Shown: one piece after another, positions 9,257-17,104 of the stretch
How positions within the stretch are numbered: position 1 is the stretch's first letter
Layout of the letters: every line of letters starts with the position of its first letter
Program-made: the position numbers and the translations under genes
The notes under the pieces: generated by a model
Databases searched by the model: none
What the model saw: the letters and a program-made list of their open reading frames with translations, nothing else
Told to the model about the DNA's origin: nothing
From: a candidate division FCPU426 bacterium
Lineage (GTDB): Bacteria > Oederibacteriota > PGYV01 > Palsa-1178
Assembly (NCBI GenBank): GCA_003167475.1
Contig: PMTB01000082.1
Coordinates: 1-21,020, forward strand
Length of the DNA stretch: 21,020 nt
Reading direction: 5' to 3'

Positions 9257-10621
9257 ATGTTAAAAGAAGTCAAGAACCTGCATTTTATCGGCATAGGCGG
9301 TTCGGGCATGAACGGCCTCGCTGAAATATTCATGACCATGGGCTATAAGGTGACAGGTTCGGACATGAAAGAGTCGGAAAACACGCAGCGCATCAGGAAC
9401 ATCGGCGGTAAAGTTTTTATAGGCCACGACGCGAAGAACGTTAAAGGCGCGGACATAGCCATATACTCCAACGCGGTCCCGGAGACAAACCCCGAGGTGG
9501 TAAAGGCCAGGCAGATGAAGATACCGGTCATACCAAGGGCGGTCATGCTTGACGAAGTGCTGAGGCTCAAATACGGCATAGCCATCGCGGGGTCGCATGG
9601 AAAGACGACCACTACCTCGATGCTTGCGACCATATTTATGGAAGCAAAGCTTGACCCGACCTATATAGTGGGCGGAGTGGTAAAAACAGGAGGGGTCCAC
9701 GCCAGGGCGGGCAAGGGCAGGTATGTCATAGCCGAGGCCTGCGAAGCGTTCGGTTCGTTCCTCCACTTAAATCCCGTCATAGTCGGCGTGACGAATATAG
9801 ACAACGACCACATGGACTATTACAAGAAAATGGACGCCTTAAAAGAGGCCTTTGTGAATTTCATAAATAAGGTCCCTTTTTACGGGGTGGCGTACTTAAA
9901 CGGGGACGACGATAATATAAAGTCCATAAGGGAAGAGATCTTTGTAAGGCAGGTGTACTTTGGCTTTGACAAAACAAACGATATTTACGCTTACAACGTG
10001 CACTTTAAAGGCTTTAAGCAGCGTTTCTCGGTCATCTACCGCGGCAAAAAACTCGGTGTATTCGAGCTGAATATCCCGGGCAGGCACAATGTGCAAAATT
10101 CGCTCATGGCCATCGCCATTTCGATAGACACCGGCATCAAACCGTCTGTGATAAAAAAAGGGCTGCAAAGGTTCCACAACGTAAAGAGGCGCTTCAATAT
10201 ATTCAAAATGAAGAATTTCACCCTGATAGACGATTACGCGCACCATCCCGTGGAAGTGATGAAAGTGCTCGAGACCGGCAAAGAAATGGCGAAAGGAAGG
10301 GTCATAGCCATATTCCAGCCGCACCTTTTTTCCAGGACCCAGCAGCTGTTCAGGGAGTTCGCGAAATCCTTAAGCGTCGCAAATATGGTCATAGTGGACA
10401 AAATATACCCGGCAAGGGAGGCCCCTATAGCCGGGGTGACATCGGCCATGATAACCGATGCCATGAAAGAAACGGGCTACAAGCAGGCTTTTTATGAGAC
10501 GGAGTGGGGTTCAATATCCGACCGGCTGCGCAGGACGGTAAAAAAAGGCGACATGGTATTTTTAATGGGCGCGGGGAACATATACGAGCTCAGAAGCGAG
10601 ATTGAAAAGTGGGCAAAGTAA
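9257..10621 (+). CDS. murC: UDP-MurNAc:L-alanine ligase MurC
   Basis: Adds L-Ala to UDP-MurNAc, the first stem-peptide step. It has 454 residues. Motifs are GIGGSGMNGLAE at the N-terminus, the ATP loop GSHGKTTTT with Lys at residue 116, TNIDNDHMDYY, the VKRRFN segment, DDYAHHPVE, and FQPHLFSRTQ. All are MurC-type and exclude MurD, MurE and MurF. The usual EADESD metal-site segment reads EACEAF at 160-165, keeping both Glu and losing both Asp. Similar EACE forms are, to my recollection, found in other MurC proteins. The ATG is preceded by AGGAGA (9245-9250) at 6-base spacing. The 3' end overlaps murB by 13 bases. Confidence 0.96.
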   Translation: MLKEVKNLHFIGIGGSGMNGLAEIFMTMGYKVTGSDMKESENTQRIRNIGGKVFIGHDAKNVKGADIAIYSNAVPETNPEVVKARQMKIPVIPRAVMLDEVLRLKYGIAIAGSHGKTTTTSMLATIFMEAKLDPTYIVGGVVKTGGVHARAGKGRYVIAEACEAFGSFLHLNPVIVGVTNIDNDHMDYYKKMDALKEAFVNFINKVPFYGVAYLNGDDDNIKSIREEIFVRQVYFGFDKTNDIYAYNVHFKGFKQRFSVIYRGKKLGVFELNIPGRHNVQNSLMAIAISIDTGIKPSVIKKGLQRFHNVKRRFNIFKMKNFTLIDDYAHHPVEVMKVLETGKEMAKGRVIAIFQPHLFSRTQQLFREFAKSLSVANMVIVDKIYPAREAPIAGVTSAMITDAMKETGYKQAFYETEWGSISDRLRRTVKKGDMVFLMGAGNIYELRSEIEKWAK

Positions 10622-11517
10622 AAGGGTTTTACGTCGAACTTGAGGCGGCAGGCATATCTTTTGAGATGGATTTTTCAATAAAGGAAAAGACGAGTTTCAA
10701 AACCGGCGGAAAAGTGGACTGCTATTTGACAGCCAAGGACATGGAAGAACTTGAAGCCGCGGTAAAAAGCGCGCTTAAATGGAAAAAAGAGCTTTTTATC
10801 ATGGGCAACCTCACAAACGTGCTGGTATCCGACGGCAGGATAAGAAAAGTGTTTGTCGAGCTTAAAGGCGTCTTTGAAGATATAAAGGCCGTTGGTAAAA
10901 CGTCGGTTTATGCCGGAGCCGGCGTAAAAAACAGCGTGATGCTGGGTTGGCTCATGAAAAGGTCCCTGGGCGGGCTTGAGTTCATGGCCGGTATACCCGG
11001 CAAACTAGGCGGCGCGGTGTACATGAACGCCGGCGCTTACGGCAAGGGAATAGGCTCGTATATAACAAAGATTTACTTTATGGATAAAGAAGGGAAGTGC
11101 GGAGTCATAGAGAACGGCAAAGAGGCATTCTCGTACAGGCATTCGGTGTTCCAGGATAACGGACTCATAATCACGGGAATAGAAATGAAACTGAAACCCA
11201 GGCCGGCCGCGGAGATAAGGAATGAAATGGCGGCTATTATAAAGTTAAGGCATTCAAAGCACCCGTGGAAAGCCTATTGCGCCGGGAGTTTTTTTAAAAA
11301 CGATAAGAATTACACGGCCGGAAAGCTGATAGAGGAAGCCGGGCTTAAGGGAATGTCCTGCGGTAAAGCGGAAGTTTCCACTATGCACGCGAACTTCCTG
11401 ATAAACAAAGGCGGGGCAAAGTTCAAAGACGTGGTGGAACTGGCGGATAAGGTCAAAAAGGCGGTTTATAAGAAGTTCAGGATAAGGCTGGAAGAGGAAG
11501 TTAAGTATATTATGTAA
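10609..11517 (+). CDS. murB: UDP-N-acetylenolpyruvoylglucosamine reductase MurB
   Basis: FAD enzyme that reduces UDP-GlcNAc-enolpyruvate with NADPH to UDP-MurNAc. It has 302 residues, the length of the shorter (type II-like) form. Conserved parts are KTSFKTGG near residue 27, LEFMAGIPGKLGGAVYMNAGAYG from 123, YRHS with Arg at 177, CAGSFFKN with the presumed catalytic Ser at 227, MHANFLIN, and the terminal LEEEV carrying the presumed catalytic Glu. Unusually, the flavin-binding GxGSN segment reads GNLTN at 66-70, and the common KNP after the Ser is KND. The start is GTG inside murC (13-base overlap), with a weak ribosome site. The in-frame ATG at 10666 would remove 19 residues. Confidence 0.92.
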   Translation: MGKVKGFYVELEAAGISFEMDFSIKEKTSFKTGGKVDCYLTAKDMEELEAAVKSALKWKKELFIMGNLTNVLVSDGRIRKVFVELKGVFEDIKAVGKTSVYAGAGVKNSVMLGWLMKRSLGGLEFMAGIPGKLGGAVYMNAGAYGKGIGSYITKIYFMDKEGKCGVIENGKEAFSYRHSVFQDNGLIITGIEMKLKPRPAAEIRNEMAAIIKLRHSKHPWKAYCAGSFFKNDKNYTAGKLIEEAGLKGMSCGKAEVSTMHANFLINKGGAKFKDVVELADKVKKAVYKKFRIRLEEEVKYIM

Positions 11518-11656
11518 ATTACCGGAGACTGCCGGAAAAGTCCTTATGATAAGTCGTGTCCGGCGCAGGTCAAATTTTTCTATAAAGAATTACATGGATT
11601 TAAGAGGTTTTTCGACAGCATCTATTAATTGACTTTAAAACAAGGAGATTTTGGAA
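11518..11656 (+). other. Non-coding gap between murB and ddl with small inverted repeats
   Basis: This is the only gap over 30 bases inside the dcw cluster. It holds GCCGGA (11531-11536) pairing with TCCGGC (11559-11564), and between them CTTAT/ATAAG (11543-11547 and 11549-11553) around one base. No T-tract follows, so it does not look like an intrinsic terminator. A TTGACT at 11629 has no matching -10 box at normal spacing. The gap could hold a secondary promoter or a processing site, but this is not shown. Confidence 0.35.
11642..11647 (+). promoter_or_regulatory. Ribosome binding site deciding the ddl start
   Basis: AAGGAG lies 9 bases before the ATG at 11657 but only 3 before the in-frame TTG at 11651, so the ATG is preferred. 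Confidence 0.7.
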
Positions 11657-12565
11657 ATGAAAAAGAAACTCAGAATCGGCGTTATCATGGGCGGTTTGTC
11701 CTCCGAGCGGGAGATATCGCTGCAGTCAGGGGCTTCCATAGTGAAAGAACTTAAGAGCCGCGGGGAAAACGTCGTGGCCATAGACCTTGACAGCCGCGGC
11801 ACGGAGAAGATAACGGCGGCAAAAATAGACGTGGCAATTATCGCGCTTCACGGCACTTACGGCGAGGACGGGGCCATACAGGGTATACTTGAGTTCCTCG
11901 GGATCCCTTACACCGGCAGCGGCATCATGGCCTCGGCCGTGGGTATGAACAAGATAATGACAAAAAAGATAATAACCTTCTACGGCATATCAACGGCCAG
12001 GTGGCAGATTCTCGATAAAAAAGAAGAGCTCTCCGGGCTTAAAATAAAGTTCCCCGTAGTCTTCAAGCCGGAAGCCGAGGGCTCGTCTGTCGGGGTATAT
12101 ATAGTGAAGAATAAAAAGGAAGCTGCCCTGTGTTTCCCGAAAACCAGGAAATACGGCAGGGTGCTTGTGGAGGAATTCATAAAAGGGGTTGAAATATCGG
12201 TCCCGGTATTCATGGGCAAAACCCTTCCTATAATAGAGATAGTGCCGGCAAACGAGTTCTACGATTACGAGTCGAAATACACGGCCGGCAAGTCGGAACA
12301 CATAATCCCGGCAAGGCTCACGGCGGCCGGGGCGCGGCTCGCGGAAAAAACGGCCCTTATGGTGCATATTGCGCTGGAATGCAGGGATTATTCAAGGGTT
12401 GACATGATAATAAGGAACGGCAGTCCGTATGTCATAGAGGTAAACACACATCCGGGTATGACGTCGCTGAGTCTTTTTCCGGATTCGGCGAGGAAGGCCG
12501 GCATAGCTTTTTATGACATTATAATGACGCTGGTGAAAAAAGCCATGGAGAGAAAAAAAGGATGA
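11657..12565 (+). CDS. ddl: D-alanine:D-alanine ligase Ddl
   Basis: Cytoplasmic ATP-grasp enzyme that makes the D-Ala-D-Ala dipeptide used by MurF. It has 302 residues. Motifs in order are GGLSSERE at the N-terminus, LHGTYGEDGAIQG, the ATP-grasp KPEAEGSSVGV, VEEFIKGVEISV, YDYESKYTAG, IIPARL, SRVDMII, and EVNTHPGMTSLSLFP holding the Mg ligands. The KYTAG form is that of D-Ala-D-Ala rather than D-Ala-D-Lac ligases as far as can be told by eye. The start is the ATG after AAGGAG; a TTG two codons upstream is too close to it. The stop overlaps ftsQ by ATGA. Confidence 0.96.
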   Translation: MKKKLRIGVIMGGLSSEREISLQSGASIVKELKSRGENVVAIDLDSRGTEKITAAKIDVAIIALHGTYGEDGAIQGILEFLGIPYTGSGIMASAVGMNKIMTKKIITFYGISTARWQILDKKEELSGLKIKFPVVFKPEAEGSSVGVYIVKNKKEAALCFPKTRKYGRVLVEEFIKGVEISVPVFMGKTLPIIEIVPANEFYDYESKYTAGKSEHIIPARLTAAGARLAEKTALMVHIALECRDYSRVDMIIRNGSPYVIEVNTHPGMTSLSLFPDSARKAGIAFYDIIMTLVKKAMERKKG

Positions 12566-13197
12566 AAAGCTTCGGGACCAGGTACGTGGCAAGGAACACA
12601 AGGGTGGCGGCTATGCCTTCGGGTTTTAAGGGTCTGACAGCCGTCATCAGGAAGGGGTTCCTCTTCCTGATGCTCATAGGCATATTCGCCGTGAGCGTAA
12701 ACCTGCTTGTCAAGCACATGGCTTCAGGCGTTTCAGCCATAAAGGCCGGGTTCAGACTGCCAGGGATAAAACTGCCGGAGATAAAACTCCCTTTTGGCAA
12801 TATGATGTCGGAGGAGAAATTCCTCGTGGATGACGGGCAGGAATATGTGGTCAATTCAAACGGAAAATTCACGATAGCTCCGGCAAACACGGAAGGAAAG
12901 TACCTGGTAAGGCTTATCGGCATGTCTGCGGATGAGAAAAGGGAGGAATATGTGAAGGTTTTCAGGCAGGCGCTGGCCATAGACAGGAAGTACCTGGCCC
13001 TGGCTTCGGATATAAACATGCGCAACCTCAAAAACGTAATAATGATAACAACCGACGGAGCGACAGTTTACTTCGGCGACTCTATAACGAGGGACAAGCT
13101 TGAGAACTTCATGATTGCGTCCGAAAAGATAAAAGAAACGGGAAGAAAATGCACCACCATGAACCTGACGTACGATGATATGGTTATCATAAAATAA
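12562..13197 (+). CDS. ftsQ: Cell division protein FtsQ, short form apparently without a POTRA domain
   Basis: Bitopic division protein that in other bacteria links FtsK to the FtsB/FtsL pair. Assignment rests on position between ddl and ftsA, one membrane helix at about residues 32-50, and a C-terminal region like the FtsQ beta domain. That region includes FLVDDGQEY at 87-95, DINMRNLKNVIM at 150-161, and DGATVYFGDS followed by KLENF. The protein is only 211 residues. Just 35 residues separate the helix from the beta domain, where family members carry a POTRA domain of about 70 residues. The linker contains three LP repeats (RLPGIKLPEIKLPF, 65-78). It overlaps the ddl stop by ATGA and is followed 14 bases later by ftsA. 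Confidence 0.8.
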   Translation: MKSFGTRYVARNTRVAAMPSGFKGLTAVIRKGFLFLMLIGIFAVSVNLLVKHMASGVSAIKAGFRLPGIKLPEIKLPFGNMMSEEKFLVDDGQEYVVNSNGKFTIAPANTEGKYLVRLIGMSADEKREEYVKVFRQALAIDRKYLALASDINMRNLKNVIMITTDGATVYFGDSITRDKLENFMIASEKIKETGRKCTTMNLTYDDMVIIK

Positions 13198-13203
13198 AAG
13201 GAG
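13198..13203 (+). promoter_or_regulatory. Ribosome binding site for ftsA
   Basis: AAGGAG directly follows the ftsQ stop and lies 8 bases before the ftsA ATG. Confidence 0.6.
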
Positions 13204-13211
13204 ATCCAAAC

Positions 13212-14498
13212 ATGCAGCAAAACGGCGGTAACTTGATCGCGGCTGTGGACATCGGCACCACAAAGGTGTGCACGGTGATCGCGGAAGTCCACGACCAGGA
13301 AATAAACGTAATCGGCGTCGGCTGGCAGGAAAACAACGGCGTGTCAAAAGGCTCCATCAATAATATAGCCGAGACGACCGAGGCCATCAGGAAATCCGTC
13401 CAGAAGGCCGAGGACATGGCCAAGTCCAAGATAGATATGGTGCTCGCGTCGATATCGGGCAAGCACATCATCGGGATGAAGGGCCACGGCGAGATAGCGC
13501 TGTCCAACCAGCGCCAAAAAGAGATCACCGAGGATGACAAGCGCAGGGCCATGGAGGGCGCGACTTCGGTGCGCATGTCGCAGGAGCGCGAGACGCTTCA
13601 TGTGGTGCCCATACAGTATATAGTCGACGCGCAGGACGAGATAGACGACCCGCTCGGCATGACAGGCATGAAACTTGAGGTTGACGCGTATATGATCACC
13701 GGTTCGCTCACGGCCATAGATAACGTGAAAAAAGTGGTGGAACGCGCCGGTTACGGCTGCGAGAACATAATACTGCAGGGGCTGGCGTCTGCGCACTCCG
13801 TGCTTTACCCGGACGAAAAGGACGTCGGCGTACTGCTGCTTGACATAGGCGGCGGCACAACCGACATATCGCTTTACTACAGGAAGTCGCTGCGTTTTGT
13901 GCGCGTCATCCCGGTGGGCGGCCAGTTCATCACAAACGACATAGTCCAGGGCCTTCAGACGCCCAAGTCCGTGGCCGAACTTTTAAAGAAAAAATACGGG
14001 CTTTTAGAAAGCGAAAATCCGGCGCCGGTGGACTCCATGGGGCTGTCCATATCGCAGCCCGATGAGTTCATAGAAGTGCCGGACATGGGCTCCTCCCGCG
14101 TGGAAAAAGTCGAGAGAAAAATGCTGGCGAAGTTCATAAAGCCCAGGGTGCAGGAACTCATAAGGTTCGTCGAGGAAGAACTGAAAAAGGAAGGCATAGA
14201 CCGCTCCATGTACGCGGGCGGGGTGGTATTGACCGGCGGAACGGCGCTTTTAAAGGGTATCGACACGCTTTTCAAGGAAGAGATGAACTTAAGGGTGCGC
14301 GTCGGGGCTCCCTTAAAGGAAAAAATAGTGGGGCTCTACGATATAGTAAGCTCGCCGGAGTGGGCGACCGTGATAGGCCTGATCGAGTACTATGTCAGGG
14401 AGCACGGGCGCGAATCAACTTTCACGGACGGCGGAGGCAATAAGGCCATGGACGGTTTCTGGGCTTGGATAAAAAAGAATATTCTGGATAAAATATAA
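13212..14498 (+). CDS. ftsA: Cell division protein FtsA, actin-like FtsZ membrane anchor
   Basis: Actin-fold ATPase that tethers FtsZ filaments to the membrane and recruits later division proteins. It has 428 residues, within the usual range. The phosphate-1 loop DIGTTK is at residues 13-18. The SHS2/1C-like segment follows with GVSKGSINN. The phosphate-2 loop DIGGGTTDIS begins at 211, and the adenosine motif is in VVLTGGTALL. The protein ends in a short Trp-containing amphipathic stretch, GFWAWIKKNILDKI, matching the membrane-targeting helix of FtsA. AAGGAG stands 8 bases before the ATG. ftsZ follows after 12 bases, the standard ftsA-ftsZ order. Confidence 0.97.
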   Translation: MQQNGGNLIAAVDIGTTKVCTVIAEVHDQEINVIGVGWQENNGVSKGSINNIAETTEAIRKSVQKAEDMAKSKIDMVLASISGKHIIGMKGHGEIALSNQRQKEITEDDKRRAMEGATSVRMSQERETLHVVPIQYIVDAQDEIDDPLGMTGMKLEVDAYMITGSLTAIDNVKKVVERAGYGCENIILQGLASAHSVLYPDEKDVGVLLLDIGGGTTDISLYYRKSLRFVRVIPVGGQFITNDIVQGLQTPKSVAELLKKKYGLLESENPAPVDSMGLSISQPDEFIEVPDMGSSRVEKVERKMLAKFIKPRVQELIRFVEEELKKEGIDRSMYAGGVVLTGGTALLKGIDTLFKEEMNLRVRVGAPLKEKIVGLYDIVSSPEWATVIGLIEYYVREHGRESTFTDGGGNKAMDGFWAWIKKNILDKI

Positions 14499-14510
14499 GG
14501 GAGGTTTCAA

Positions 14511-15647
14511 ATGGAGACAATGGAATCGAAGCTGAAGTTCGAGTACGCTGATATGGAAAAGGACGAGAGCGCGGGTATAAAGATCAAGGTCATAGGCGTG
14601 GGCGGCTGCGGGTGCAATATCATAAATGACATGGCGGATTTCTGCCTGAAAGACGCCGAGCTTATCGCGGTCAACACGGACATGCAGTCCATACAGCGCG
14701 TCAACGCCGACGATAAGATACAGATAGGCAACAAGCTCACAAAGGGCGGCGGAGCCGGGAGCAACCCGGAAAAAGGCGAAAAAGCCGCGGAAGAGGACAG
14801 GGACCTGCTGGAAAGCAAACTGCGCGGTACGGACATGCTTTTCATCACCTGCGGCCTCGGCGGCGGCACAGGCTCGGGAGCGGCGCCGGTTATAGCGGAT
14901 ATAGCGCGCGGCCTTGATATACTAACCGTAGGCGTGGTCATAACCCCGACTAAGATGGAGCTGGATAACTCCAGGAAGAAAAAGATCGTGGAAGAGTCCA
15001 TGAGCAGGCTGAAGGATAAGGTCAACTCCATAATAACAATTTCGAACCAGAAAATATTTGAAGTGTGCGATATAGCCATGACAGTACCCCAGGCGTACAA
15101 GGAAGCGAACAAGGTGCTCATAGAGATAGTCAACGGCATAGTCACCATGATAGCCAAGCCGGGCCTGCAGAACATAGATTTTGAGGATGTCAAGGCAACC
15201 CTCAAACAAAAAGGCGATACTTTCCTGGGTATAGGCCGGGCAAGCGGCACGGACAAGGCGAAAAAAGCCCTCGACCGCGCGCTCAAAAACCCGTTCATAG
15301 GCGATGTGGACATAAACGGGGCAAAGGAAATGCTGATCAACTTTGTCGGGAACATAACCGTTGCGGAACTCAAGGAGATAGAGAACATAAAGAAACTGAC
15401 AGGGAAGGACGCTTCGCTTAAATACGGAGTGGTATGCGATGATTCAACGGGCGACGAGATAGAGGTCGTAATACTCATATCAGGCATCAAGAATCAGCCT
15501 GTAGGGGTCCTGCCTGCCGAGGCTATAATTCCGGAAAGGGTCGAAAAAGCGACCGGGCTTATGACGGTCGGGGTAAGGGGCATAGTCGACAACGGGTATG
15601 AAAATGTCGATATACCCACGTTCCAGAGGGTCACGGGGTATAATTAG
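14511..15647 (+). CDS. ftsZ: Cell division GTPase FtsZ, divergent in several core loops
   Basis: Tubulin-like GTPase that forms the division ring. It has 378 residues. The signature GGGTGSGAAP is at 117-126, the nucleotide loop GVGGCGCN begins at 29, NTDMQS at 55, and the catalytic T7 loop NIDFEDV at 221-227 keeps both acidic residues. The end DIPTFQRV at 367-374 matches the conserved C-terminal peptide that binds FtsA, placed after a very short linker. The segment after the signature is unusual: the near-universal KPFxFEG reads ITPTKMELDNSR (144-155), and the VIPN segment reads TISN. ATG is preceded by AAGGGAGG with good spacing. Replacement by a non-division tubulin is unlikely given its place after ftsA. 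Confidence 0.94.
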   Translation: METMESKLKFEYADMEKDESAGIKIKVIGVGGCGCNIINDMADFCLKDAELIAVNTDMQSIQRVNADDKIQIGNKLTKGGGAGSNPEKGEKAAEEDRDLLESKLRGTDMLFITCGLGGGTGSGAAPVIADIARGLDILTVGVVITPTKMELDNSRKKKIVEESMSRLKDKVNSIITISNQKIFEVCDIAMTVPQAYKEANKVLIEIVNGIVTMIAKPGLQNIDFEDVKATLKQKGDTFLGIGRASGTDKAKKALDRALKNPFIGDVDINGAKEMLINFVGNITVAELKEIENIKKLTGKDASLKYGVVCDDSTGDEIEVVILISGIKNQPVGVLPAEAIIPERVEKATGLMTVGVRGIVDNGYENVDIPTFQRVTGYN

Positions 15648-15690
15648 GCTGAGGCGCGCTGCTGGAAAATAAGTCGGCAGGCTGGCGGGT

Positions 15691-15851
15691 TGTCATTGCG
15701 AGGAGCCGATTTTGGTTTAAGGCGACGAAGCAATCTCAGTTCCACCGATAAGCCTTAAGTATGAGGCGTTCTACAAAAGTACAGAGATTTCCATGAGTGA
15801 ACTCATGGACTATAGGCTTCGTCGCTGAGGAGCTCGCTCCTCGCAATGACA
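15691..15851 (+). repeat. 161-base element with 16-base terminal inverted repeats, copy 1
   Basis: The ends are TGTCATTGCGAGGAGC (15691-15706) and its exact reverse complement (15836-15851). Nested inside are a second pair, GCGACGAAGC (15722-15731) with GCTTCGTCGC (15816-15825), and a third, AATCTC (15732-15737) with GAGATT (15784-15789). The third pair is followed by a copy-specific hairpin, CCATGAGT/ACTCATGG (15791-15808). A second copy lies at 19645-19830. No transposase and no clear target duplication are visible. It resembles the widespread TGTCATTGCGAGGAGC palindromic repeats of many bacterial genomes and may be a non-autonomous mobile or REP-like element. It occupies most of the ftsZ-amidase gap (15648-15922), which holds no gene. 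Confidence 0.9.
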
Positions 15852-15911
15852 GCACGATAATCGGAAAAGCGGAATGTTGCTGTAGTGTGATTCAGAAAAA
15901 ACATATCAAGC

Positions 15912-15916
15912 GGGAG
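15912..15916 (+). promoter_or_regulatory. Ribosome binding site deciding the amidase start
   Basis: GGGAG is 6 bases from the ATG at 15923 and abuts the ATG at 15917, so the former is used. Confidence 0.6.
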
Positions 15917-15922
15917 ATGTTC

Positions 15923-17104
15923 ATGAAAAAAGCATTATTGGCGGTCCTTATGGTTTTTGCGATTTGCCTGTATTTACGGGCCGCCGACGGGTTTATAAGC
16001 GTTAAGACCTTCCAGGCGGACGGGTTTACCGTCACCTATGACTGGGCCATGGACAGGGCCGATATCAAGGGCCCTATGGGCAGCGCGGGGATCGTTCTTA
16101 ATTATCCGTTCGTGACTTCGCAAACAAAAAATTACCGGACAGACAGCGCGCCGTATATACTCGACGGTGAGCTTTTTATAAGCCCTTACACCGCCGAAAA
16201 GATCAGGGGGATAGTTTCCTCTGTCGCGGCTGAAACAGAAGCGCCTGTGGAAGTACGCGTCGTCGGCGCGGCCAAAACTCCTGTGCCGGAAAATACCCAT
16301 GAGCCAATAAAGGAAAAAACAGCTGTTGAAAATAAGATTATTCCGGAACCAACGGCGGCCCCGCAGGACAATAGCCAGGCAATTGTCGTTGAGAAGGACA
16401 CCGTGGCCGGGGAATCAAACGAAAGCGTAAAGATAGTGGAGCCAATAAAAAAATCATCATTAAGAAAGCTCATAGTGCTTGACCCGGGCCACGGCGGGAA
16501 CGACCCCGGGGCAACGGGTTACAACGGGCTCAAGGAAAAGGACGTGGTACTGTCCGTGGCAAGGCTGGTAAAACAGCACCTTAAGAATTATAACGCGGAC
16601 GTGCTTTTGACGAGGAGCACCGACGACTTCATAACGCTTAAGAACAGGGCGATATTCGCCAACTCCAGGAAAGCCGACCTGTTTGTTTCCATCCACTGCA
16701 ACGCCTCCGATAACAGGACCGCCTCCGGCACGAGGTCGTATATATACGACAGGGTGGCGTCGTCAAAGGAAGCCGCGGAAGCCGCCAAATTCGAAAATAA
16801 AAACACCGGCGCGCTCGAGTTCCTCATGAATGACCTGAGAAAAAGCGCGTTTGAGTACTTAAGCATAGAGGCGGCCGGGAACATACAGCAGAACCTGATA
16901 TCCGGCCTCAAACTCAAATGGCTGCCGACCGAAAGGGCGCCTTTCTACGTCATCGCGAACACCAATATGCCGTCGGTCCTGGTAGAGATTGCTTTTATCT
17001 CAAACCCCAGGGAAGAGGAAAAACTTGACAACCCTGAATTCAAGGAAAAAGTTGCCGAAAGCATGGCAAGCGGAATAATACAGTACCTGGCCAAGGTAAA
17101 ATGA
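15923..17104 (+). CDS. Exported N-acetylmuramoyl-L-alanine amidase (Amidase_3 family)
   Basis: Zinc amidase that cuts the MurNAc-L-Ala bond in the periplasm, probably for daughter-cell separation or wall turnover. It has 393 residues. A signal peptide (1 to about 20, ending YLRA) is followed by a region of about 90 residues resembling the beta-rich AMIN or amine-oxidase-like stalk domains. Next come a Pro/Glu-rich linker (about 105-180) and the catalytic domain. Zinc ligands are His190 in DPGHGG, Glu205 in LKEKD and His258 in SIHCNA. The catalytic Glu355 is in VEIAFISN. Start chosen at ATG 15923 because GGGAG stands 6 bases upstream and the signal peptide begins there. A longer in-frame reading runs back into the repeat and is not credible. 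The stop overlaps pgeF by ATGA. Confidence 0.93.
   Translation: MKKALLAVLMVFAICLYLRAADGFISVKTFQADGFTVTYDWAMDRADIKGPMGSAGIVLNYPFVTSQTKNYRTDSAPYILDGELFISPYTAEKIRGIVSSVAAETEAPVEVRVVGAAKTPVPENTHEPIKEKTAVENKIIPEPTAAPQDNSQAIVVEKDTVAGESNESVKIVEPIKKSSLRKLIVLDPGHGGNDPGATGYNGLKEKDVVLSVARLVKQHLKNYNADVLLTRSTDDFITLKNRAIFANSRKADLFVSIHCNASDNRTASGTRSYIYDRVASSKEAAEAAKFENKNTGALEFLMNDLRKSAFEYLSIEAAGNIQQNLISGLKLKWLPTERAPFYVIANTNMPSVLVEIAFISNPREEEKLDNPEFKEKVAESMASGIIQYLAKVK

Noticed and set aside
14507..15490. Minus-strand open frame of 327 codons opposite ftsZ
   Set aside because: It is Ser/Ile/Met-rich and has no recognisable motif; it is the antisense of a clear ftsZ. Similar long antisense frames opposite murE, murC, mraY and ftsA are rejected for the same reason.
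15648..15690. Intrinsic terminator after ftsZ
   Set aside because: No G-C-rich hairpin followed by a T-tract is visible in this stretch.
15877..15905. Promoter before the amidase (TTGCTG with AACATA)
   Set aside because: The -10 match is poor, so it cannot be told from chance.
15797..15922. Longer amidase N-terminus starting in the repeat
   Set aside because: The added 42 residues come from the terminal-inverted-repeat element and would bury the signal peptide.
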